A stretch of DNA of 64,000 nt from positions 1 to 64,000 of the forward strand of contig JABYQR010000100.1 in NCBI GenBank assembly GCA_022592445.1, written 5' to 3'. The translations under genes were made by a program, and so were the position numbers. The first letter of the stretch is position 1; each line of letters starts with the position of its first letter. The notes beneath the pieces are model-generated. The model was given only the letters and a program-made list of their open reading frames with translations. It ran no database searches and was not told where the DNA came from. The DNA comes from Cytidiella melzeri (lineage: Eukaryota; Basidiomycota; Agaricomycetes; Polyporales; Irpicaceae). Shown piece after piece: positions 46,225 through 57,334 of this stretch.

Positions 46225-48142
46225 GACTGCCGCCTAGCAGTCGTTTTGAGGGGTAACTTTGAGGCACCGCACTAGTAGAAAACTGTTTCGATCGACATCA
46301 ACGATCATTCATAGGTTCAGGAGGCTAGATATATTGAGTGACTTCCCGTAAGGATTTAGCAAGCGACCTAAACGTCTGAGTTTGAAACTGTGTGACCATC
46401 TCGATTTCGCTCTTTGCCGTGCATCAGGCGCCGGAGGCTCGGGCAACCCGCTCGTTTTTCTGACGTCGTTGAGCACTTACTAACACTCAGACAATATTTT
46501 GGTTCTCTTTTGTCATAAATACACCTGAAATTCACAAGGATATTTTGGAACATTCTGAGTAGTGAAATTTATCCTTTCGTCTTCTCAAAAGCGCACAATG
46601 GGCAGTCATGACACAAGGGGGCTGGAAAGACAGAGGAGAAGAGCCAGGCGCCCGTGTTCGCGAAATATGATGGCCGACGTACGAAGCATATGAATATTGT
46701 GATGCGGGATGCCTTACAAGGCAAGAGCGCAGGCGCTAGTCGACGCCACACAGTTTAGGACTGCAGAAGACGTTTAGGTCGTGTCCGGTGTCTCACCGAC
46801 ATGTTTCGGGTGCTATCGGACTTTGAAAATGTCACGCTCTGATCTGAGATTTTATGTCTCACACGCAAAAGTCGACCTAAACATCGACCTAAAGGCTTAC
46901 GGGAAGTCACTCATTGAGCTTACCCTTACAGTAGATAGACATGGCAAGTATAGCTTGGGTCAGGCGAGTGCTGTACGCTGCGACTGGCTCACAATCGCCA
47001 GAGTTTTAGCGTAATCCATTCGATGAAAGCAGCCGACTTGGCACCTGCGGCGTTGGGTTAGACTCGGCGGAGGTTACAACAGTTCGCGACCGTGTACTAT
47101 AGTACCCGGGTAGCAATAGGGGGCATACTAATACGCTGCCACCGTGCCTTGCGAGTGGAGAGGATTGACTGAGACTGGCCCACGAAAGACCAGTTGGGAG
47201 GAAGTCTCAGTCCATGTCGCGAAAGGAAAGCGTTCGTGCTGTCAACTTCGACCGCCAAGATACTTGTTAACTGGCCATCTACTAGTCACTAGTAATGGCT
47301 CACCGTTTAATCTCACCGTTCATGTTCTTGTTTTCTTCTCGTCTGTCAATCATGAGTCAAGCCCCCGACACTCGTAAGTAGTTCCAAGTCTGGGGCTGTT
47401 GTTGCACATAAGATAAATACAAAATCCCTAGCCGTCTTCCCGCTGATTTTTCCATTCGATTTGCTACCCTAGTAGCTCTAGTACACTAGCGTTATGTCGC
47501 AAATGATAGTCAGAAGTCTAGCGTATTGCCAACGTCCGTGATGCCTCTCCGGTACGGCCTCCTCCAAGTCCAGATGGACTCACATGAGTGACAGGAGAGT
47601 AGCCGAGGTCGTAATTACGATGTTCCAAACACCCGTGCTTAGGTGTTTCAGCGGCTGTTATTTGGCAGGAGATTGATGCACTTGGACTGTATCAAAACTT
47701 AGATTAATCTTAAGGGGCTGAGGCTCCTGAGACTCCTTTCGCAAACCCGGCAAGTTGGCGAGTTGGGACAGCGCTATCGAGAAGTACATACCCTGTTACC
47801 AGAACTCTCCAGAGGGGTGAGCCAAGTCCGCATTCCGCTCTGAACGAAATCAGCGACGAGCAGCTGCGGGGTGACTCGGAATGTGGTCGAAAAGTTTCAG
47901 TTGTTTCGACGAGAGTAGGAGGGAGCAAGACGAGAGAAGTGAACCTCGTCACAATCCCGCCTCGTCTAATACATGCACTTGTTTGGCTTCGGCGCTTGCT
48001 TCAGCGTCCAACCACGACGTATGTTCGGCAATAACCGAGCTGTATAGTTTCTGATCTTGTGGCTTGCAGACGACTCTTCCCACGCATTCATACTGGTGCA
48101 CAGTCCGCCCCCGCTAAACACCCTCCGCCCTCACGATACATC
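46225..48142. other. 1.9 kb without a gene
   Basis: Only short, isolated frames; no exon series, repeat or RNA gene recognised. The right end is the ribosomal-protein gene promoter, with a C/T-rich run just before the start (about 48105-48135) as expected for such genes. Confidence 0.4.
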
Positions 48143-48944
48143 ATGGCCGACCAAGTGAGTAGCACAGATCGTGAAGGGTTGGCGTTACTATGATCTTATG
48201 GCGAAATCTGTTTCCTGCAGATTGAAAAGGCGTACCAGAAGCAACACCTCTTCCAAAACGCGAAGATTCGTGGTGCGTATGGCGTCCAAACCAAAGACAA
48301 TGGAGCTCAATACTCATAATGTATGAACTGGTGCTACACACGTTGACTAGGTGGCAAAAAGATCTCGACAAAGGAGAAGAGGTGGTACAAGGATGTGGGT
48401 CTCAATTTCAAGACACCTTCAGAGGCGATTAACGGCACCTATGTCGGTACGTCTCTCAGAGCATAAGCTGCTTTGCACATGAGAGTTGACTGTGGATGCT
48501 GCTTTGACATGCAGACAAGAAGTGCCCCTTCACTGGCGATGTTTCGATCCGTGGCCGTATCTTGACTGGTCGGGTCATATCAACAAAGATGACCCGTACA
48601 CTGATTATCCGACGGGATTACCTCCATTACATCCCCAAATACAGTACGTGTCTGGTTTGTCTGCTGCCGTCCATTTCACAGCTTTACCCACTATTCTGCT
48701 CGATCAGACCGTTACGAGAAGAGACACAAGAACCTTGCGGCGCACGTATCACCGGCATTCCGTGTAGAGATTGGCGATATTGTCACCGTCGGTGAGTGTC
48801 GCCTTTTGCTTAGCATTTCAGGAATCCTCAGTCCACATGCGTCCATGCTCAGGTCAATGCCGACCGTTGTCAAAAACCGTGCGTTTCAACGTGATCCGTG
48901 TCGCGAAGAACAAGGCGGCTGCGAAGACGTTTGGCAAATTCTGA
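48143..48944 (+). CDS. RPS11: 40S ribosomal protein S11 (uS17)
   Basis: Component of the small cytosolic ribosomal subunit. Six exons: 48143-48154 (only 12 nt: start and three more codons), 48221-48272, 48351-48446, 48515-48643, 48708-48791, 48853-48944, giving 154 aa, the expected length. Seen: [24 protein letters not shown], the uS17 core [23 protein letters not shown]-like [16 protein letters not shown], and the C-terminal [17 protein letters not shown]. The tiny first exon behind the start codon is common in fungal ribosomal-protein genes. Confidence 0.97.
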
Positions 48945-49494
48945 GCAGGTTACGTTCCGAGGGGGTGACGCCGGTGGCTATGTATACTTCACTTTCCGTA
49001 CTCCTGTTGCGCTGGGCATACATCAGAATGACCTTACGGCCCATGCGGTTCGTGTGTGATGCTAGCAGTCGTCGACGTGAGCGTGATTGTACCAAGGACT
49101 TGACCTGGGCATATTTCAGTAATGAGTTATAAGAAAGACGGCCCATGCCGGTTGAGCTCTGTAAGGAGAACTCCGAACAAACACCAACCAACAAGAACAC
49201 ATTGCTGCCTGTGGTGGTGCTGTGATAGCCTTCACCTCAGGCCCGTCATTGATCGCTATCCACGACGACTACGACGGGTGCAACTGCGCCGACGACCACA
49301 TAGACAGTGGCACATTCCCACGTCGTATCTCATCAGGACCAACAGTCGGTCTCCCAGTCACTGCGGTCTCGTCAGTATTGTCCATAGTCAAGCTGGCGCC
49401 CACACTCCTCTCTGTGTTTGCCTCCAGGCTATCGAGGTCACGGCCACAATCCCCTCAGCCAGGCTCTCCCTCATCATCCTCGCAGGCCCTCCCG
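48945..49494. promoter_or_regulatory. PPZ-type phosphatase upstream region
   Basis: 550 bp between two plus-strand genes. The frame upstream of 49495 is open back to 49222 but reads as leader sequence. A GCAG acceptor (about 49482-49485) just before the start suggests a possible 5' UTR intron. Confidence 0.35.
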
Positions 49495-51152
49495 ATGGGC
49501 CAGCAGCAGTCTAAAAAGTCGAAGAAGAACAGCAAAGACAAGGAGAAGGATGCTGGCTCGAATACACCTCCTGAGACGACCGACACCAACGACGACACGC
49601 CGCAAGGCAGTATGTCGCGCGGTACGGCACCTCAAACGTCCACTTCGAGCGCGTCTGTTCTCTCCCAGGCCGAGCCCTCAGTGCTGGTCAATGTCACAGA
49701 CCCCGACGGTACAACGGTGACACCGAACGGAAGTGGTTCACGGCCACCAGGTCCTGATGGTTCACCAAGCTCAGCCTCAAGTGCCCCTTCCAACCTTCCC
49801 GCAACGAATTCACCACTGCAGCCGTCATCATCACCTGTTAGCAACAGACCTGTTCCCCTCGATATCCCTCCTACACAGACGATATTGTCGAACTCAGCGC
49901 CCTCAGGCCTACCCACTCCTGGCTCTACCAATAGCTTCTCTGTTGGTGACCCTAGTTCTCCGAGCAACGGGCTCAAGGACAAGACTAAGGTTCTCCACCT
50001 GGACATTGACGATATGATTCAGCGGCTACTGGATGTTGGTTACACCGGCAAGGTTAGCAAGTCGCTATGTCTGAAGAACAACGAGATTACCGCTATTTGC
50101 CAAGCCGCCCGCGACGTATTCTTGAATCAGCCAACTCTTATTGAGCTGTCTCCTCCGGTGAAAATTGTAGGCGACGTTCATGGGCAGTACTCGGATCTAA
50201 TTCGACTCTTCGAGATGTGCGGCTTCCCTCCGGCTGCCAACTATCTCTTCCTCGGCGACTATGTCGACCGCGGTAAACAGAGTCTGGAGACCATCCTTCT
50301 CCTACTTTGTTACAAGATCAAGTATCCCGAGAACTTCTTCCTCCTACGTGGGAATCACGAGTGCGCCAATGTGACGAGAGGTGAGTGATGTAGCGTCCTA
50401 TTTTTCAGAGTAACACTGAGGATATACAGTGTACGGATTCTATGACGAATGCAAGCGGAGGTGTAACATCAAAACGTGGAAGACATTCATCGACGTCTTC
50501 AATTGCCTACCCATCGCTGCGATCGTTGCGTCCAAAATATTCTGTGTTCACGGTGGCTTGTCGCCGTCACTTCATAGTATGGACGACATCAAGCGAATAC
50601 AGAGACCGACAGATGTTCCTGACTACGGCCTTTTAAACGATCTACTATGGTCTGACCCGTCGGACAATACCGCAGACTGGGAGGACAACGAGCGAGGTGT
50701 CAGTTATTGTTTTGGGAAGGGCATTATCAACGATTTCCTCGCACGATACGACATGGACCTCATCTGCAGGGCGCACATGGTTGTGGAGGATGGTTACGAG
50801 TTCTGGAATGATCGCACACTTGTCACGGTCTTCAGCGCTCCCAACTATTGTGGAGGTGCGAATGCCCGTCTATTTGCATCATTGTTAGCAACTCATCGTC
50901 ACTATTGCAGAGTTCGACAATTATGGTGCCTGCATGAGGTTAGTCACCTCGTCTGATTCCGTAACCTCGTTGACTTATTCCTTCCTACAGCGTGTCAGAA
51001 GAGCTCCTTTGTGCATTTGAACTACTGAAACCTCTCGATGGTCCCGCGCTCCGCAAGGAGATGACGAAGGCGAAACGAAAGAGGTTCGTCACATGAATCC
51101 ATTCAGAGCCACAACTGCTAACGCTCTTGGCAGTATGATGGCCACAACTTAG
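49495..51152 (+). CDS. PPZ1: PPZ-type serine/threonine protein phosphatase
   Basis: Fungal PP1-related phosphatase involved in salt and K+ homeostasis and cell-wall integrity. Exons 49495-50380, 50430-50855, 50911-50938, 50991-51083 and 51134-51152 give 483 aa. The start is fixed by the N-myristoylation signal [11 protein letters not shown], as in yeast Ppz1. About 165 residues of Ser/Pro/Thr-rich disorder precede the catalytic domain. It carries [45 protein letters not shown] and SAPNYCG, all PP1-type metal and phosphate ligands. The end (KRKSMMATT) is short. The regulatory subunits Hal3/Vhs3 are known partners of the family. Confidence 0.93.
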
Positions 51153-51756
51153 CCTTTTCATTATTTATGATACGAACGATACGATTATAGTCCCGGAGTA
51201 TGTCCTTCGCTATTGGGCATGTTATTCCTTGTTCGCCCGAAGTGGAAGGGTTCTCAGAGGTAGTAGCACGCCTCTTGGCACGGAGAGGTGTTTGTGGATA
51301 ATCCTCACGTGTCATACCTTGTGCATATCATCAGTCGTCCCGCACGCTCGTTTCTCTTCCCTCTTCATGTTTACTCTACGTTCTGCTGCACTCCCTGGAT
51401 CGAAAAACTTGTACACGTTCTTGCGCATTTCATCAGTCTACCACTTTCTTCTATGTCGTCATGTTCGCATCATCTCCCGAAGGGCAACTCACTCTTCGTG
51501 TTCCCTATCAGCCACATACACTCCCTTTCTCAGTATTTGTGCTATAACTACGTTTGTCTCCCTACTGCAGTTTACATCAGCTTCATGCGTTGTGACCACT
51601 GAAGCTATAAGCTTGATTCCAATAATTCTCCGTCAAGCATATCGGATACGTAACGGTCATTCCGGGATGTAGATTATCTTCGGGGTTTGGTACGATGTGA
51701 ATACAGATGCTGATACAAATCTACGGCACTGTGAGGCTTCCACCGAGTCGCGTGTG
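51153..51756. other. Convergent intergenic region
   Basis: 604 bp between the stops of the phosphatase and transporter genes. Several T-rich short frames; nothing further recognised. Confidence 0.4.
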
Positions 51757-53166
51757 CTACCTTCCTTTTGCCATGTCGAATGCCAGAATTCCGAAGGCCA
51801 CCACAATCGCTCCAGAACCTACTAGACTCCAGGTTGTGACTGTCTCCACCGCTCCTCCGAATATGATGTCTACGAAAAACACCAACACAATGGTGAGGAG
51901 GCTGCCGACCGAGGTCACCACAGGTCCCCACAAACCCAGCAGAATCTGAAACCACATGTGTTAGCTATACCGGCGCATGTATGGAGGAAGAGAAGAGCGA
52001 ATACCATTAGTCCCGCGTTGAAAACTACACCACTGAGGCTGATGCCGGCAATTGTAGATATCGTGGAAATATCGGTCGGAAGACGGAAGTTCTCCGCGTG
52101 GAGAGAATGAAGTATCGGGAATGGTATGCTGAGAAGGAAGAGTGTGCATACACCGATGCAACTCGTGAGGAGGTTGGCGTATAGGCCGAACGGAGGAGGA
52201 TAGACCATGTCGGCCTTGTCTAACGGTAATACATCGCCCCATTCTTCGCCGTCGGTTGCTACTGGTGCGTAGGATGGATCTGCCCCTATATCCAGTTCAT
52301 GTGGGTCTGTCGGCAAAGCTGCGTACATTTTGTATCCCACTTGGTAGATGCCGTACAGCACGGAAGCGATGAGGGTAAGGACGTCGCCTATGACAGGGCT
52401 AGCGATGGCTTCAGGACGGGCTTCAGCGGTTGCGCTACTACTTCCGTAGACGACCGCCGCAGCCCCCGCTGTCGCGAGCAGCACAGCCGCAAGACGACGT
52501 GGATCCCAGGGAAGACCGAACAATTTGACGGTGAGTACATACGCAAAGAACGCGTTTGTGTTCCAAAGCGCGGTAACATCTGACAATCTGGTCGATAGGA
52601 GAGATAAGAATGCTACACACTCTCGAAGAATCGCAATGAAAACTCACGGAGCAAGCGTTACGGCGATAAACCAGAGCAGCGCCGGCATAGACACAAAGAT
52701 GGTCAGAACGACAATCAGTCGGGTGAACCCGCACACAGGGAACGCTTCCGCCTTGTCGAGGGACATGGGTGAGACGTGCTTTATCAGAGCGTGTCGAAGT
52801 CCGCTGGTCAGCGCGGTAGGAGACTCCTTCCGCACTGTGATTAAGAATAGGTAATGTAGAGGAAATAACACGAGGAATGCCGAGTGGACGCAGTAGCTGC
52901 AAGGTATTCGTTAGTCGAAAGAGAGAGGTAGGGTAGTTCGGATACGCACAATATGAAGTAGGGCTGCCTGAACCCAAGTGTAGTCTGGACATACTGCAGG
53001 AAGAAATACTAGAATTTAGCCTTGAGTTTGGCGCGTGGCTTGTACATACCTGTGTCAATTCACTTTCTATGACGAAACCTAATAGTGCGAAAACGAATAA
53101 GACCCCTGCTAGTTTTCCACCAAGCGTGCCGGAAACGCTTGACCGCAGAGATTCACTGACAGGCAT
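51757..53166 (-). CDS. DMT-superfamily transporter, THI74/SLC35F-like
   Basis: Multi-pass drug/metabolite transporter (EamA/SLC35F5 group). Yeast relatives are the thiamine-repressible THI74 and YML018C; the substrate is unproven. Exons 53166-53050, 52993-52950, 52896-52648, 52587-52005 and 51945-51757 give 393 aa. About ten membrane segments are seen. Examples are LAGVLFVFALLGFVIES, AFLVLFPLHYLFLI, LIVVLTIFVSMPALLWFIAVTL, the pore-lining block LSDVTALWNTNAFFAYVL, LAAVLLATAGAAAVVYG, VIGDVLTLIASVLYGIY, and the last repeat with LWGPVVTSVGSLLTIVLVF. It diverges from bL36m over 268 bp. Confidence 0.87.
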
Positions 53167-53434
53167 CTAGGTGCAGAAGGATGATGGTAGAGGTATGAGC
53201 GTAAGCAGTTGCAAAGTCTTCATGAGGTAGATTGGCAAGATGTACCAGCCTGGGAGCGTGTTGGCCGGAGATTGGCACTGCTCGTTACAGGTTCAGCTCT
53301 GCTGGACGTATCAGTGCCAGGCGCGGGGAGCAGATATGGTAACTAATCACGTGTTTCAATATCACTGCCCAGTGCCAAAAGCTGCCAAACGAATGGTGGC
53401 AGACGACCAAACGACTTGAGCAAAGTTGCTCAGG

Positions 53435-53739
53435 ATGCTACGCTCATTACTGGTCTCAACAAGGCCCATTATCCTACGGCTAAAAACAACACCAGTCTCG
53501 GTGTCCGCGCATCATCTACATCACCCGGGATGCCTCAGCCAAGCGTCGACGCCGCCGCTGGCGCGAGGCATGAAGGTCAGGGCATCCGTCAAGCGCATGT
53601 GCGATGGCTGCAGCGTAGTCAAGAGGAAGGGAAGGGTTTACATTATTTGTTCAAAAAACCCGAAGCACAAACAAGTGCGTAATTTGGTGGTTGCCTTGAT
53701 GTGGGACATTGCTAACCTCTTAAGCAGCGACAAGGCTAA
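53435..53739 (+). CDS. RTC6/MRPL36: Mitochondrial large-subunit ribosomal protein bL36m
   Basis: Smallest protein of the bacterial-type large ribosomal subunit, here with a mitochondrial targeting extension. Exons 53435-53674 and 53728-53739 encode 83 aa; the second exon holds only the final Arg-Gln-Gly and stop. Residues 1-47 are basic and lack acidic residues ([11 protein letters not shown]...), typical of a presequence. The mature part [15 protein letters not shown] ... [13 protein letters not shown] has the zinc-binding Cys-x2-Cys ... Cys-x4-His set and the fixed C-terminus of bL36. It converges on DHFR, with 46 bp between the stops. Confidence 0.95.
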
Positions 53740-53785
53740 TGAACTGTAGCATTCATACCGTCGAAAGCTACTTCGTTCTTTAGAT

Positions 53786-54478
53786 TCAAACACTCTCGCA
53801 CATCCGGGTCCACATCTGAAACTCGTACTGTACTCCCTTCTCCTCCTGAATACCTCCCGGCACAGCAAAGCCCACCCATTCCTGCAACTCGTCGTGAGAA
53901 GCTCTCTTCCAAGGCTCTCCTGCTTCGCTCTCATGAGTAGTGGCTCGAAATTCCGGCACGAATACGTCGCAACTGTCGAAGGCGGGGGAAACGATGCGAG
54001 TCAGGAGTATTCTGTCTACAAAAGCTGGGCTGGATGGTGGGAGGAGTAATGATTCGGTGTACAACGACGCGCCGCCAATAATGAATGTTCTATGCACCGA
54101 TGGTTCTACCTGGCTTATCTGCTTCAGTGAGGTAGGCAGGTCGGATGACAAAAGAGCTTGAGCTGCAGCAGCCGGTGGTAGTTCTCTAAATTTTAGGTCA
54201 ACAGAACGTTATAAAATACCTCCTCATATAACTCACAGTTGGTATCCCGTGTTCCTGCTCACGATCACGTTCAACCGCTTCTGCAGAGGCTTGAACTTTG
54301 CCGGAATACTCTCCCATGTATTTCTACCCATGACCACGGCGTTCATGCTCCCTTCTGGCGCAGCTGTCGTGACACGCGCAAAATACGCCATCTCTTGCGG
54401 TAGTCTCCACGGTAGGCGGCCGCTTTGACCTATGCCATTCTGTAGCGTTGCAGCGACAATGAGTGTAAGTCTTGTCAT
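53786..54478 (-). CDS. DFR1: Dihydrofolate reductase
   Basis: NADPH-dependent reduction of dihydrofolate to tetrahydrofolate for thymidylate and purine synthesis. Exons 54478-54237 and 54185-53786 give 213 aa, usual for fungi. Seen: [21 protein letters not shown] (substrate-binding Trp-Arg), [11 protein letters not shown] (NADPH-binding), [25 protein letters not shown] and the C-terminal YEFQMW strand. The ATG at 54478 is preferred over an in-frame one at 54520 because the family begins Met-x-x-Leu-x-Leu-Ile-Val-Ala. A decayed copy of exon 1 lies at 56812-56963. Confidence 0.95.
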
Positions 54479-54750
54479 GGAGGTAGGAATGCAGAAGCAG
54501 GTTACTTTACTATTCTGCAAATCTACTGGTGAGCTCCCTAGCGCCAGACGCTTTCGTTGTCGACTTTCACGAGAATCCCAGTCTGCTATTATACGAGTAC
54601 ATTGGTATAGATTATATTACATTTCAGGTATGAAGTGTGATAAAGAAGGCTTTACGAAAACACAGAGCCGTGTTGCGCAGTGTCGTGGGAACAGTATCTG
54701 CTGCCAGCAACAAGTATCGTCCGGCACGGTCTGCGAGCGAAGCCGCAGTT

Positions 54751-56266
54751 TTATTCGAATCCTATCCCCTCGTTAAGTAGTAGGGACAAGAATGTACTGC
54801 AAGGGAGCTCACCATATTCTTCCCACATCGATTTTTCACATTCAATCCTTTTCTTGCTGGTGGACAACAACGCGATACGTTCGGCCGATTTCAGTTGCAC
54901 AACTCCATCCTCGGGTCTTTCTATGGTCCAAGAGTGTTCGTTTTTGATCAAACAAAGCCCCGCCATCATCCTTATGTATATATACCGTAACGTCGGAATG
55001 GCCTCTGCGATTCGGGTCCCAAAGTCGACCATCTTCTGGTTGTTGAAGGACATGTAAGGGGCATCTTGCTCTATCGTCAAGTCGAGATGAGTGATCTGTG
55101 GCACCAACGAGCGCATGGAGTTCACGATAGATGCCTTGGCGACATGTCAGCACGAGTATCACCAGTCAACAATACTGCCGACTTACGTTTACCCGCTTCG
55201 TCAATTTGACATGTTCTTCGAGGCATACAAACAGTTCCAGCTCTTGCACACTGGTCGGTAGCAGTGATACAACATTCTTCAGCTGCGCTGCATTCATTTC
55301 ATCACAGCTGATTGCAAGATTCTTTGGTTTGGTAGGGCTCAAGAGTACCTCTAGCCAATGAAGCCGCGAGGGTTCATCTATCAACACTTTTAGCTCTCGC
55401 GTCGGACAGGTGATACCCAAGCAGTAAAGAAAGAGAAGACCGCCGCTCAGCTCGTCCAGAGAGTCCCAAGAAGATCCGTTGCGTGCCTGTGTTTCAAGGC
55501 TAACATCGCGAATCTTTTGGAAGTCGTCCAGCGAATCTATGACGAGCCTTTCAGCGTCTTCATCAAAACAAGCGTGTTCGGTGTGCAGTTTTCGTAATTT
55601 GGGGAAGGCGAACATGAGGCCCTCGCCGTCAACATGATCGTAGTTTTTGATCTTCAAGGACACGACCTCAGGGAACTGTAACCCATAGGTTGAAGCTCCC
55701 CAATGAACGTTAGAGACTACGATCTCCTCCAAAGTCTCGCATGCATTCGCTAATGCTTCCATGAAGTCGGTCGGGTATAGCTCCTCCTTGTCTTCACCTG
55801 CACGAAATGTGATGTCTGCTTTGCGAAGGGGAGATTCCAAGTCGCCGAGCATGTCCGCCGCAGCCTTGCCATAGGTATCCAATACGAGGTCCTCAACGGT
55901 TTGTAAAGCCGCGAATGCTAGGGGAAACCTGTCGTCGGATTCCAACATCTCGTTGGTGAGACGCAGGCTTTTCAGGTTTGAGGCGTTTTGGATTATTCCG
56001 AGAATAGCGTCTAGGTCCTTGGACGCATGACAGGGTTCTTTGAGGTGGAAGTAGACGTTTCGGAGGTATTGACAACGAGAGTTGTCGGCCGTCATGAAAA
56101 GGCAGAACGAATGAAGGCGACGATTATCCACGTGTACTTGAGAGTGGAGCAGCGAAGGTATGCCTTTCGAGTGAAGTGCGCGACAAGTCCGCATGAGTCG
56201 TGACATGGTTCTTCTGTCCACAGTCCACTGCATTACTTCGAACAGGACATCGAAGTCCAGGCGCAT
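54751..56266 (-). CDS. F-box-like protein with LRR-type repeats, copy 1
   Basis: Putative substrate-recognition subunit of an SCF ubiquitin ligase, of the lineage-specific type abundant in mushrooms. Exons 56266-55187 and 55134-54751 (52-bp intron with a stop in frame) give 487 aa. The N-terminal F-box-like motif MRLDFDVLFEVMQW ... RLMRTCRALHSKG is followed by irregular leucine-rich repeats (NASNLKSLRLTN, ETLEEIVVSNVHW, FPKLRKLHTE, SVQELELF, ITHLDLTI). It is about two-thirds identical to the neighbouring copy 57335-58816. The C-terminal 25 residues differ from copy 2, so a further 3' intron at the GTGAGC at about 54812 is possible. Substrate unknown. Confidence 0.85.
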
Positions 56267-56811
56267 GATATTGATGCCCGCTCTCGCGGCCGTTAAAATT
56301 GTGGGTCCATGCCCGGGTTGTCCAGCAGGTTTTGCTGCCTATGGTGTCATCCACGGTCAGCAGAAAAATATGACAGAAGCAACAAGCCACCGCACCAGCT
56401 CTGGCTTGCTAGCTGCTGTTTTGTCCATTGCAAGCAAGGCGTAGCGATTTCCTGACTGGCAATTTTGAGCAATGTGGTAAGTACTAGACGTCATAAGCCC
56501 AACATGAGCGTTGGGTGACACTCACCTTAATGTAAACTATCTTCGCGCGTCCAAGCTGCCAGGTAGATACTACTCACGAGTGAGAAGAGGAAGGAAGGCG
56601 AAGTTCCTGCATTAGTATATCATAGTGGTACTCAAGCTCCAAGGCAACTTGCGATTGCGTGACAATTGGAGCGGCTCAGACGCGACGTGTCACACAGTGA
56701 TCTGTCACGGTGGTATTCATGTGACCGTGTCTCCTTCGACGCGCTTTACATACAGTATGGCAATAATGCGTTGGCAATCTTCTGGCATATCTCGGTCCTC
56801 AATCCTCAGGG
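56267..56811. other. Upstream region of F-box copy 1
   Basis: 545 bp. The 56380-56600 part resembles 58860-59070 upstream of copy 2, so it belongs to the duplicated unit. No gene. Confidence 0.5.
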
Positions 56812-56963
56812 ACACTAATCATGATATTTTCTGACGCAGCTGTCGTAACACACGCAGCATAAATACGCCATTTCTTTGCGGTGAGTAGCCTCCACGTCAG
56901 GCGGCCACACAGACCTATGTCATTGTGTAACGTTGCGGCGATGATGAGTGCGAGTCTCACCAT
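56812..56963 (-). pseudogene. Duplicated 5' fragment of the DHFR gene
   Basis: From ATG 56963 the frame reads VRLALIIAATLHNDIG, clearly matching the DHFR start ([16 protein letters not shown]), then GRLTWRLL. After that, small insertions relative to DHFR break the alignment, although the DNA still matches through ACGACAGCTGCG. Homology stops near 56815, in what would be the middle of DHFR exon 1, and the frame ends shortly after. It lacks the NADPH-binding motifs and the second exon, so it cannot make the enzyme. It marks the breakpoint of a tandem duplication. Confidence 0.85.
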
Positions 56964-57334
56964 TCGAGGTAGAAGTATAATAACACATTTCAGAGTACCT
57001 GTTCTTCGAGTCTTTCGGTGAGCGCGCGCGGCGACGCTTTCAACGCAAATCCTAACCTGCTGATATACGAGTACATTAATACACAAATAAAGACAAGTCA
57101 AAGTGAATTGTGAAACAGAAGGCTTTCCAGATGATAGGGCCTGAATGTATGGTACCGTGGGATGAGCACCTGCTACCTTAAACCTCGTCATAGGTCCGAG
57201 CCAGGGATAGTAGGATGTGTCGTTCGTTAGGAGTTCCGTCTACGAGCGAAGGAGGCCTGATCGCAATCTGTCGCACTCGTTAGAAAGGCCAAGTCAGGCA
57301 TTTGATGTAAGAGGGCTTACCGTATTCTTCACCT
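56964..57334. other. Region between DHFR fragment and F-box copy 2
   Basis: 371 bp, the counterpart of the 272-bp stretch between DHFR and F-box copy 1. Partly similar to it (around 57060-57110 versus 54590-54640). No gene. Confidence 0.45.
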